Assembly (NCBI RefSeq): GCF_014217805.1
Contig: NZ_CP055156.1
Coordinates: 2,114,585-2,178,584, forward strand
From: Adhaeribacter swui
Lineage (GTDB): Bacteria > Bacteroidota > Bacteroidia > Cytophagales > Hymenobacteraceae
Length of the DNA: 64,000 bases
Reading direction: 5' to 3'
A program made the translations under genes and the position numbers. Under the pieces are notes generated by a model that was given only the letters and a program-made list of their open reading frames with translations, did no database searches and was not told the DNA's origin. Position 1 is the first letter of the stretch, and the number at the start of each line of letters is the position of its first letter. Below, piece after piece: positions 38,734 to 46,391 of the stretch.

Positions 38734-38807
38734 GCTAAATAATTTAAATAGTTAAAACCTGGAACGTGGTAATTTTAACTGATTGAGTAGTATTTTGTTT
38801 TACTTTT

Positions 38808-39359
38808 TTAAGTTATTTTAATAGACCGCATTATTTTATTGGCCGTACCTTGCCACTCTGCTTTTAAATTAACCGGGCAGTTAAAAGTAAAAATCAGGAG
38901 TTTATCGTTCTCGATGGTGTACTGCACAATGGTGTATTTCCGGATCGGGGCCAGCTTGTTTTTTTTCTTGTCATCATCTTTCACCGCCGAAACAAACTCA
39001 AAAATTAAAAATTCGCGGCCATTAATGGTGTTTACCTCTTCCCGGATAAACTGTACCTCGGAGTACATGCTTAAAATGGCAGGTTTGTAAAACTTTTGTA
39101 ACAGCGGTAAATCTTTTTTTGAAAAAGTAGATGGTTTTTCGGTTACCACTAAATCTACCTGCCCGTTGTAACCGGTATAAGCCGCAATGGGTTTGCGGGG
39201 CGCCGGGTACCGGCTGGCAATCAGTTCGTCGGGCATTACGCCAAAATCCGTAGGCAACGACGTGGTTATGTTTTTAGCGATTTTAACGGGTTTTAATTTG
39301 CCCGGTTTAAAGCTGCTTAAGCCAATAAATAAAATTCCAATAAGCAAAATGTATTTCAT
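38808..39359 (-). CDS. Secreted protein of unknown function, 183 residues
   Basis: An N-terminal signal peptide (KYILLIGILFIGLSSFKPG) precedes a beta-rich domain: PIAAYTGYNGQVDLVVTEKP, INGREFLIFEFVSAVKD, YTIVQYTIENDKLLIFTFNC. The layout resembles small periplasmic lipid- or stress-related domains (PsbP/DcrB-like), where a trailing WQ..A.KIMRSI helix is common, but I cannot name a family with confidence. ATG at 39359. It is transcribed toward the tadA gene with about 75 bp between. Confidence 0.75.
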   Translation of the reverse strand: MKYILLIGILFIGLSSFKPGKLKPVKIAKNITTSLPTDFGVMPDELIASRYPAPRKPIAAYTGYNGQVDLVVTEKPSTFSKKDLPLLQKFYKPAILSMYSEVQFIREEVNTINGREFLIFEFVSAVKDDDKKKNKLAPIRKYTIVQYTIENDKLLIFTFNCPVNLKAEWQGTANKIMRSIKIT

Positions 39360-39845
39360 AAGCGATGTAATAATTAACCCAAAGGTAAGCAGCTTCTTTT
39401 ATTAAAACAGCGGTAGTTACTTTGGGGTGTTCCTATAAACAAAGTGGCTTAAGGGTTAGTTGCTTTATCATGTATTCTGTTAGCAGCTCTGCAGACTTAA
39501 AACTTGGCTAATGGTTGAGTTCTTTACGTACTAAAAAAGCTGCTGTAGCCTCATTGAAATTTTAAAAAATATATACATGAAATTTTTAATATTTTTTGGT
39601 AATAAGGCTTGATTTTTAAGAAAAATGAAAAATAGCTGGTTCTGTACTCTTAGAAATACTACCTTTGGGCACTGGTTAAAATAAATTAAACCTTTTTGTT
39701 TTTAAGTAGTACTAAAACTTGATTTAAATCATCAACTATTATTACTGCAAAAAAAAGTAAATAAATTTATTCGGGCGTGCAACTAAGGATGCATGGGTAG
39801 GGTCTTGACGTTGATATCTAAATTTTTTATTTGCCGTTGCTAACT
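39360..39845. other. AT-rich intergenic region
   Basis: This 486-bp gap separates two divergent genes. The only recognisable element is TACCTTTG at 39660-39667 on the plus strand, a fit to the -7 consensus that would give the following small gene a leader of about 170 nt. Otherwise nothing is seen. Confidence 0.5.
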
Positions 39846-40052
39846 ATGAAAAGATTGAATGCCAGACAAAAAAAAGAACTTTACAGCTTAACCTCTTTAT
39901 TGTTTCATATTATTGCTTTTGTTTGTTTACTCTTAATACTAAATCATAACGCCGAAGAAGAAAAAGTAGCCAAGAAGGCCAATATCTACGCTTCGTCTCC
40001 AGAGTACGAACAATACAAAGCCGCTTCCAGCAGAATTGCTACCTTAAAATAA
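39846..40052 (+). CDS. Small single-pass membrane protein, 68 residues
   Basis: I do not recognise this protein. It has a basic N-terminus (KRLNARQKKELYSL), one membrane helix (about 16-34, LLFHIIAFVCLLLIL) and a charged C-terminal helix. The ATG at 39846 is preferred over an in-frame upstream start at 39831. A terminator hairpin follows at 40166, which supports it being a real transcribed unit. Confidence 0.6.
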   Translation: MKRLNARQKKELYSLTSLLFHIIAFVCLLLILNHNAEEEKVAKKANIYASSPEYEQYKAASSRIATLK

Positions 40053-40165
40053 TTTTTTTTAAAAATTCGTATTTCCTCTCTTGCTTATTTTTAATTAGAT
40101 TGCCCGGTACAGGTTGTTGCGGATTATTTCTTTAATGCCATGCTGTTTCCGGTAAATTCATCGCT

Positions 40166-40195
40166 GCGCCCGATACCTTCGGGCGCTCTTATTTT
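40166..40195 (+). terminator. Terminator after the small membrane protein gene
   Basis: GCGCCCGA pairs with TCGGGCGC (loop TACCT), followed by TCTTATTTT. The rest of the gap to aspS (40053-40412) shows nothing else. Confidence 0.75.
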
Positions 40196-40412
40196 AAGCC
40201 GCTGAAATTAAATTAGTATTTAAAACAAAATAGCCTTTTGGTAAGTGTAGTTTGCCCCAGATTATAATACTTACTTTGGCGGGATTGCTTATTTTTTTTA
40301 AGTTTGCCCCTCAACATTTTTACAAGCTAAAACGGGTAATTTAGTAGCTGGGGTAAAACCCTTAACTGGCTACCAGAGGGCCGCTTATTGTAAATATTAA
40401 TCAGAATTTTAT

Positions 40413-42158
40413 ATGCTTAGAACACATACATGTGGTGAATTAAGATTAGGGAACGTAGGGCAGGAAGTAACGCTCACGGGCTGGGTGCAACGAACCCGCG
40501 ATAAAGGCGGTATGCTCTGGATTGACCTCCGGGACCGGTACGGCATTACCCAGTTAAAACTCGAAGAAGGCGTTACCGCTACCGAGGTTATTACCCAGGC
40601 GCGGCAATTAGGGCGCGAGTTCGTGATAAAAGCCACCGGTAAAGTACTGGAGCGTATTTCGAAAAACGATAAATTACCCACCGGCGACATAGAAATTCAA
40701 CTGCAGGAATTAACTATTCTGAACCCGGCTAAACTACCGCCTTTTTTAATTGAAGACGATACCGACGGCGGCGACGACCTGCGCATGAAATACCGTTACC
40801 TGGATTTACGCCGCGCTAGTGTGCGTAAAAACCTGGAACTGCGCCACCGCATGATGCAGCAAACCCGCGCGTACCTGGATGGCTTGCAGTTTATTGAAGT
40901 AGAAACCCCCGTTTTAATTAAATCTACGCCCGAAGGCGCCCGCGACTTTGTGGTGCCCAGCCGCATGAACCCCGGCGAGTTTTACGCTTTGCCGCAGTCG
41001 CCGCAAACGTTTAAGCAATTGTTAATGGTGTCGGGTTTCGATAAGTATTTTCAAATTGTAAAATGCTTCCGCGACGAAGATTTACGCGCCGACCGCCAAC
41101 CCGAATTTACGCAAATAGACTGCGAGCTTTCTTTTGTAAACCAGGAAGATATTTTAAATACGTTTGAAGGCTTAGTAAAGCATTTGTTTAAAACCGTGCG
41201 CGGCATAGAAATTACCGAACTGCCCCGCATGACCTACGCCGATGCTATGAAGTATTACGGCAACGACAAGCCCGATACTCGTTTCGATATGCGTTTTGTG
41301 GAAATGAACTCGTTTGTACAGAACAAAGGATTCAAGGTATTCGACGAAGCAGAATTAATTATTGGAATAAATGTAACTGGGGCCGCTACTTACACCCGCA
41401 AGCAGCTCGATGAATTAACCGAATTCGTGAAACGGCCGCAGTTAGGGGCTACCGGTTTAATTTACGCCCGCGTAGAAGCCAATGGCGCGGTAAAATCATC
41501 GGTAGATAAATTCTTTACTCCAGAGGATTTGCAACAATGGACCGAAGCTTTCTCAGCTAAGCCCGGTGATTTAATTTTGGTTATTGCGGGTGCTGCTGAT
41601 AAAGCCCGCAAAGCATTATCGGAGCTGCGCCTGGAAATGGGCGAACGCTTGGGCTTACGCGATAAGAATACCTTTTCGCCGTTGTGGGTACTCGATTTTC
41701 CGTTATTGGAATACAACGAAGACGAGAAGCGGTTTTTTGCCATGCACCATCCGTTTACCTCGCCCAAACAGGAAGATTTTGGTTTATTAGAAACTAACCC
41801 GGGTGCGGTACGCGCTAATGCCTACGATATGGTAATTAACGGCGTAGAAGTAGGCGGGGGGTCTATCCGGATTCATGAGCGGCCGTTGCAGGAGCAAATG
41901 TTTAAGCTTTTAGGCTTTACCGACGAAGAAGCCCGCGAGCAGTTTGGGTTTTTACTCAATGCTTTTGAATACGGCGCACCGCCACACGGCGGCATTGCTT
42001 TCGGTTTCGACCGGCTGTGTTCTTTATTCGGTGGAGCTGATTCTATCCGCGATTTTATTGCCTTCCCGAAAAATAATTCCGGCCGAGATATGATGATTGA
42101 TTCGCCTTCGCCAATTGCGGAAGCGCAATTAAACGAGTTGAATATCCGGTTAAAGTAA
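40413..42158 (+). CDS. aspS: Aspartyl-tRNA synthetase
   Basis: This class II synthetase charges tRNA-Asp. The 581 residues match the bacterial form. The N-terminal OB-fold anticodon domain opens [25 protein letters not shown]. Class II motif 2 is [22 protein letters not shown] insertion follows (about 290-400). Motif 3 is [32 protein letters not shown] is the usual C-terminal end. The ATG at 40413 is clear. Confidence 0.97.
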   Translation: MLRTHTCGELRLGNVGQEVTLTGWVQRTRDKGGMLWIDLRDRYGITQLKLEEGVTATEVITQARQLGREFVIKATGKVLERISKNDKLPTGDIEIQLQELTILNPAKLPPFLIEDDTDGGDDLRMKYRYLDLRRASVRKNLELRHRMMQQTRAYLDGLQFIEVETPVLIKSTPEGARDFVVPSRMNPGEFYALPQSPQTFKQLLMVSGFDKYFQIVKCFRDEDLRADRQPEFTQIDCELSFVNQEDILNTFEGLVKHLFKTVRGIEITELPRMTYADAMKYYGNDKPDTRFDMRFVEMNSFVQNKGFKVFDEAELIIGINVTGAATYTRKQLDELTEFVKRPQLGATGLIYARVEANGAVKSSVDKFFTPEDLQQWTEAFSAKPGDLILVIAGAADKARKALSELRLEMGERLGLRDKNTFSPLWVLDFPLLEYNEDEKRFFAMHHPFTSPKQEDFGLLETNPGAVRANAYDMVINGVEVGGGSIRIHERPLQEQMFKLLGFTDEEAREQFGFLLNAFEYGAPPHGGIAFGFDRLCSLFGGADSIRDFIAFPKNNSGRDMMIDSPSPIAEAQLNELNIRLK

Positions 42159-42175
42159 AAACTTTAAATTTTTAT

Positions 42176-42229
42176 AAAAAGCGGCATCGGCGTAGCAGGA
42201 AATTTACCTGGTAACCGATGCCGCTTTTT
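42176..42229 (+). terminator. Terminator of aspS
   Basis: AAAAAGCGGCATCGG pairs perfectly with CCGATGCCGCTTTTT around a 24-nt loop. Confidence 0.88.
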
Positions 42230-42272
42230 GGTGTAGCAATGGCAGAGTCTTTACCATATGGCTCTACCTTTA

Positions 42273-42737
42273 TTAGAGTAATTGTACTGGTCGGCTAATA
42301 CTTTCTTCCAGAGAAATAAAGGTTTCGGTACGCTGAATGCCCGGTATTTTCTGAATTTTATCGGTTAATACGTTTTTCAGGTGCATAGTATCTTTGCAGA
42401 TCAGCTTGGCAAACATGCTATAAATACCAGTAGTGTAATTTACACTAATTACTTCGGGTATCCGGCGAAGCTGCTCTAACACCTCGTTATACATGGAGCT
42501 TTTGCGCAGGTAAATACCCAGGAAAGCATTTACATCGTACCCCAAATTGCCGTAATTTAACTTTAACTGGGTACCCGTTACAATGCCCATTTGTTCCATC
42601 TTCTTCATGCGTACGTGTACCGTACCGCCCGAAACAAACACTTCTTTTCCTACATCTGCATACGCCATTTTCGCGTCTTCCATCAGCAGAGAGAGGATTT
42701 TTAAATCCGTATTGTCAATTTCTAAATTTTTGAGCAT
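42273..42737 (-). CDS. Lrp/AsnC family transcriptional regulator
   Basis: It has 154 residues. An N-terminal winged helix (about 8-60, DLKILSLLMEDAKMAYADVG and VSGGTVHVRMKKME) is followed by the RAM ligand-binding domain (about 68-150, NAFLGIYLRKSSMYNEVLEQL, VISVNYTTGIYSMFAKLICKD). It probably senses an amino acid; the ligand is not deducible. A TACTTTTG box on the minus strand (42767-42774) fits the -7 consensus and lies about 30 bp upstream. It is divergent from the tRNA-like gene. Confidence 0.92.
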   Translation of the reverse strand: MLKNLEIDNTDLKILSLLMEDAKMAYADVGKEVFVSGGTVHVRMKKMEQMGIVTGTQLKLNYGNLGYDVNAFLGIYLRKSSMYNEVLEQLRRIPEVISVNYTTGIYSMFAKLICKDTMHLKNVLTDKIQKIPGIQRTETFISLEESISRPVQLL

Positions 42738-42822
42738 ATAATTCGCCGATTTTTGATTTGTTTTAACAAAAGTAACTATAAATTTAAAATAACATAATTT
42801 TTAACTAAAATATTTAAAATAT

Positions 42823-42854
42823 TTTGAAGCAATTAATTTTATCTCGTATATTTG
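42823..42854 (+). promoter_or_regulatory. Promoter of the tRNA-like gene
   Basis: TTTG (42823-42826), 20 nt, then TATATTTG (42847-42854) fits the Bacteroidota promoter consensus. The RNA would start about 5-10 nt further on, just before the predicted mature 5' end at 42872. Confidence 0.65.
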
Positions 42855-42871
42855 AATAAACAATAACACAA

Positions 42872-43000
42872 TGTAGGGTGTTGAAACTGGCAGACATGCC
42901 CTCCTCTCTCGGGGGTGGAGATATATAGGATAAAGCTTTATCGACCTCTAAGTTGATTTTCGCCTAACTACTCCGTGGAGGTTCGATTCCTTCCCCTACA
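42872..43000 (+). tRNA. tRNA-like RNA with tRNA-Leu-type D arm and a 61-nt structured variable arm
   Basis: Acceptor stem TGTAGGG (42872-42878) pairs perfectly with CCCTACA (42994-43000). T8-G9 are followed by a D-arm segment TTGAAACTGGCAGACATG like that of tRNA-Leu. The anticodon stem CCCTC/GGGGG (42899-42903, 42911-42915) closes the loop CTCTCTC, with T33 in place and CTC at 34-36. The T stem GGAGG/CCTTC closes TTCGATT. The variable arm (42916-42976) has a 5-bp stem and two inner hairpins. No CCA is encoded and the discriminator is G43001. It has its own promoter and terminator. The CTC reading, U37 and arm length are abnormal, so it may not act as an ordinary tRNA. An intron is unlikely because both halves of the anticodon stem are adjacent. 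Confidence 0.6.
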
Positions 43001-43003
43001 GCT

Positions 43004-43042
43004 AAAAAGCCTCTTAGTTTAAACGCTAAGAGGCTTTTTTTA
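43004..43042 (+). terminator. Terminator of the tRNA-like gene
   Basis: A perfect 14-bp stem (AAAAAGCCTCTTAG with CTAAGAGGCTTTTT, loop TTTAAACG) is followed by T residues, beginning 3 nt after the acceptor stem. Confidence 0.92.
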
Positions 43043-43262
43043 TTTGGTGCGTAAATTACTTACTACGGCACCATTCTTTTAATTAGCAATTCTTTCTTTT
43101 AAAACGAAAAGAGGCGATGTTAGGAACTAGTTTTGGGGAGTGTTGTTGCTAAATTTAAAATTTTTAAAATAGCTAAAGGCAGATAATGGATTTTATTGTT
43201 GGCAACTTTAATAAACCATCTATTTTTTAAAACTCTTTCCTTAAGAATGAGAAGGGATAAAA

Positions 43263-43556
43263 GTGACTTATTCTATAACTAGAGATGTTTTTTATTACTT
43301 TACTTTCGTTTTATTGTGGTTTAAGTATCAAAAAGCTTTAGCAATGCCTAAAAGTATTATAATTAACTTGATTTACTTTGTATGTTATATTGCTACCATA
43401 TGGTTCTTTACAAGTAACTTAATAGTAGATAAAAATATTAATTTAATTGTTCTTATTGTAGTAGCTCTGATTTTAGCTATCAGTAGACGTTATTTTATCA
43501 GAAAAGCAAAGGAGAAGGAAGGCCTAACTAAAACAACAGAAGAAGAGAAGATTTAA
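43263..43556 (+). CDS. Small membrane protein of unknown function, 97 residues
   Basis: I do not recognise this protein. Two hydrophobic segments (about 30-50 and 58-77) are followed by a charged tail (RRYFIRKAKEKEGLTKTTEEEK). The start would be GTG at 43263. Its codon use is more AT-rich than that of neighbouring core genes. It lies about 220 bp after the tRNA-like gene, where acquired genes often sit. It may be an ORF without close relatives; existence is only moderately supported. Confidence 0.45.
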   Translation: MTYSITRDVFYYFTFVLLWFKYQKALAMPKSIIINLIYFVCYIATIWFFTSNLIVDKNINLIVLIVVALILAISRRYFIRKAKEKEGLTKTTEEEKI

Positions 43557-43775
43557 GTAATCAATTATTCTTTTAAATGCTGCCTTATAATTACTTATTG
43601 GAGAACTATAATTAAAATACAAAATTAAGCTTTCTTCAAGAATATCATTAAATCTTAAAGTATTTAAAGTTTAGTAGCTTAGGAATAATGCTATCCTTGG
43701 TACGTGTATTATATTATATTTTAAACTATATTAAAGTTCTATTTTCTTCAGGAGTATTACTTTCCCATTGGTCTT

Positions 43776-44081
43776 TTAGCCACTTTCGTAAAATATTTGG
43801 CTAGTAGTATCCACCATGCAATCAGAATATTGCACCATGCGGGCGTACTCCGTTGATAAGGATTGTTGTTTAAAATTTTCTATAAAATAAAATGCCGATA
43901 GCCCTTCCTCTACGGATTCTTCTGTTGTCCAATTTTTAAAAACCCATTTTCCTTTTAATAATTCTTTAAAACGTTTCAGGTTTTTGTCAAAACGCAACTC
44001 ATAGTTACTTTCATTTCCTAATTGAATGTTACTGAACATTACTTCGGGCTGACCTTTGTAGTTGTCATAAGTAAACTTCAC
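43776..44081 (-). CDS. Unknown protein, 101 residues
   Basis: I do not recognise this protein. It is soluble, rich in aromatic and charged residues (KFTYDNYKGQPEVMFSNIQL, KGKWVFKNWTTEESVEEG) and lacks a signal peptide. ATG at 44081, 11 nt after the TIGR01777-family gene on the same strand, so it is likely translated from that message. Confidence 0.55.
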   Translation of the reverse strand: MKFTYDNYKGQPEVMFSNIQLGNESNYELRFDKNLKRFKELLKGKWVFKNWTTEESVEEGLSAFYFIENFKQQSLSTEYARMVQYSDCMVDTTSQIFYESG

Positions 44082-44092
44082 TAAATTAAATA

Positions 44093-45001
44093 TTAACGAC
44101 TAGCGGCGAGAGCAGCTTCTATGGTCTTTATTTTAAATTGATAACCAGCTTCGGTTAAGCGGCGGGGCAGTACCCATCGGCTTTTCAGGATAAGTTCGGT
44201 TTCGGTGCCGATAAACCAAGCACCTATTTTCAGCAGCCAGGCGGGAGTGTTTAAACCGAAAGGAGCGGCAAAAGCTTGGCGTACCGCGCGCATAAAGGCC
44301 GAGTTAGTTATTGGCTGAGGCGCCGCCACGTTAAAAACACCTTCTAGACTGGTTTGGTTAATGAAGAAATCTACAATGCTTATTATATCCTGTTCGTGTA
44401 CCCAGCTAAAGTATTGCTGCCCGTTACCTTGTTTACCGCCTAAGCCAAGTCGGGCTAAATTTTTAAAATAAGGCATTACTCCCCCATTTTTGCCCAGTAC
44501 AATGGCTAATCTTAAGCCTATTTTGCGCGTGTTGGGTGTGTTCTGGGTAAAAAATAATTGTTCCCATTGCTGGCAAACGTTCACCGAAAAACCAATTCCC
44601 AGTTCGCCGGTGTATTCATCCTGAGGGCGATCTTCGGCGTGGCGGTAAATGGTAGCAGAGGCCGCGTTAATCCACAACGGAGGGGGCTGTTGCAGGAGCC
44701 GTATGGCATCGCCTAATACTTGGGTAGATTGCAGGCGCGATAGCAAAATTTCTTTTTTATTCTTTTGGTTGTACCGGCAATTCACACTTTTACCCGTTAG
44801 GTTTATTAGCACGGTACTATTCTCAAGTTGGTTCACCCACGGACCCAGGTTTTTACCATCCCAGAGAATTTGCTTTACATTGAATGGAAACTTTTTAATG
44901 TGGCGGGTGAGAATAATTACTTCGTTATTTTTACTTAAGAAATGGGCACTGAGAATTTGCCCGAGGAAACCAGAACCTCCGGCCAGTACAATTTTAGCCA
45001 T
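44093..45001 (-). CDS. TIGR01777-family NAD-dependent epimerase/dehydratase-like protein
   Basis: This is an extended short-chain dehydrogenase of the YfcH/TIGR01777 family, 302 residues. The N-terminal NAD(P)-binding motif is LAGGSGFLGQIL (about 6-17). LINLTGKSVNCRYNQKNKKEI, NAASATIYRHAED and GLRLAIVLGKNGGVMP are typical. The C-terminal DUF1731 part ends SRWVLPRRLTEAGYQFK. The substrate of this family is not established. It is followed 11 nt later by a small unknown gene. Confidence 0.9.
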   Translation of the reverse strand: MAKIVLAGGSGFLGQILSAHFLSKNNEVIILTRHIKKFPFNVKQILWDGKNLGPWVNQLENSTVLINLTGKSVNCRYNQKNKKEILLSRLQSTQVLGDAIRLLQQPPPLWINAASATIYRHAEDRPQDEYTGELGIGFSVNVCQQWEQLFFTQNTPNTRKIGLRLAIVLGKNGGVMPYFKNLARLGLGGKQGNGQQYFSWVHEQDIISIVDFFINQTSLEGVFNVAAPQPITNSAFMRAVRQAFAAPFGLNTPAWLLKIGAWFIGTETELILKSRWVLPRRLTEAGYQFKIKTIEAALAASR

Positions 45002-45194
45002 AATAAGATAATATTAAGTGGGTGGTAATAAAAATTTAGAACTGCGTTCCTCAGGATGGATCTGAGCCAAGCATTTAAGGCCAGCCAACCCTAATTTTAA
45101 ATTTTTAGATTTTTGGAGTATGCTTTTTAAGCTAGCAGAAGGAGAAGAGATAGTTTATTTGTCGTATTTAAGATTGCTTGCTGTTGCGGATGAG

Positions 45195-45560
45195 TTAAGA
45201 TTTATGTGCTATTTGCTGCTGGGCGCGGTTCCGGAGTTTAAAAAAGATGGCGAGATTCAAAAAATGCATACCGCCCAAAATCAAAATAATCCAGCCCAGT
45301 TTATAGCTTAAAACCTCCACTACTACTTGTACATTCGGGATATTACCAGCTTCTTTTAACGCCAGACTCATATACCCAATATTAATCAGGTAAAAACCAA
45401 CTACCAGCAATTTGTTCACGGAGTCGGCCAGTTCGGTGTTGCCGTGAAATATATCGACCAGAAAAATGCGGCCATTGTTAAATAAAACCCGAGCAACCCA
45501 AACAGTAAGGGCAATACTAATGGATAAATAAACGGCGTAGGTTAAGATAAAGTAAGACAT
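45195..45560 (-). CDS. Membrane protein of unknown function, 121 residues
   Basis: About three membrane segments are seen: near residues 5-25, 48-68 and 85-105, separated by short polar loops such as NNGRIFLVDIFHGNTELAD. The ATG at 45560 is clear. I do not recognise a named family. It lies about 70 bp downstream of a GbsR/MarR-type regulator on the same strand and could be its target or co-transcribed partner. Confidence 0.7.
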   Translation of the reverse strand: MSYFILTYAVYLSISIALTVWVARVLFNNGRIFLVDIFHGNTELADSVNKLLVVGFYLINIGYMSLALKEAGNIPNVQVVVEVLSYKLGWIILILGGMHFLNLAIFFKLRNRAQQQIAHKS

Positions 45561-45631
45561 AAAATTGGAGTTTAAATTAGTATATATTGAATTTTCAGAA
45601 ATAAATGAAAGTTTAGGTTAAAAAATATAGG

Positions 45632-46138
45632 CTACTTAAAAATTTTAAAAATAGAGCCCCAGAACCAGCTTTCTTCGGCTTTCAACATGGTTTGTAAGGT
45701 ATTATCAACATTATGTGCCAAACGGCTGATGTCGGTAATGGATTTTTTAAAAGTGGTGTATTCCGGATCGGTTGCTTCGCCTTGTACTTCTTTTATTTGA
45801 TCCAGAATTTTTAATACCGGATCAAGTTCTCTTCTTTTTCTTTCTTTGGCTACTTGCCGGGCAATTACCCAGGTATCCTTTTCCGCAAAAAAGTATTCTT
45901 TGCGTTCGCCAGTCCGGTGCTGTTTTTCTACTAAGCCCCAATCAATTAAATCCCGTAAGGTCATGTTGGCGTTGCCCCGGGAAATGTGCAAGGCTTCCAT
46001 TACTTCTTCGGTGGTTAGTGCTTCCGGTGAAATTAAAAGCAAAGCGTGTACCTGGGCCATGGTCCGGTTAATGCCCCATTCGGAACCCAACTTTCCCCAT
46101 GCTTCAATAAACTTTTGTTTTGCCTCGGCTAATTCCAT
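45632..46138 (-). CDS. GbsR/MarR-family transcriptional regulator
   Basis: It has 168 residues from the ATG at 46138; a longer frame to 46162 is less likely. The N-terminal winged helix-turn-helix covers about residues 20-95 (NRTMAQVHALLLISPEALTTEEVME, LHISRGNANMTLRDLIDWGLV and the wing HRTGERKEYFFAE). A helical C-terminal dimerisation region follows. This arrangement fits GbsR-like MarR proteins (PadR/GbsR). It is divergent from the cytochrome-containing gene at 46392, which it might regulate. Confidence 0.88.
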   Translation of the reverse strand: MELAEAKQKFIEAWGKLGSEWGINRTMAQVHALLLISPEALTTEEVMEALHISRGNANMTLRDLIDWGLVEKQHRTGERKEYFFAEKDTWVIARQVAKERKRRELDPVLKILDQIKEVQGEATDPEYTTFKKSITDISRLAHNVDNTLQTMLKAEESWFWGSIFKIFK

Positions 46139-46391
46139 ATTCAAATATATGAAACTTTTCAAAATTTCAATAATTTATGAAAATAATTTCAAAAATTTTA
46201 TGTCCTGTAATTGCTCTTACAATCTGGAATTTAAAAGCATCCACATTAACCAGAAACCTCTCCAAAATTTGAAAATTAAATTATAAGCTGTGGTTTATCG
46301 TTCCGGTATTAGGTCAGTTAATTTTTATGCTGTTAATTAGTGGGATGTTTTGTGTGTGTAAGAATATTAGGTATAATTATTAAATTTAAAA

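Noticed and set aside
42872-43000. tRNA-Leu interrupted by an intron
   Set aside because: Both strands of the anticodon stem are adjacent around a 7-nt loop, so the extra sequence is in the variable arm; it is also too short for a group I intron.
45120-45311. 63-codon plus-strand ORF
   Set aside because: It overlaps the 3' part of the better supported 121-residue membrane protein on the other strand.
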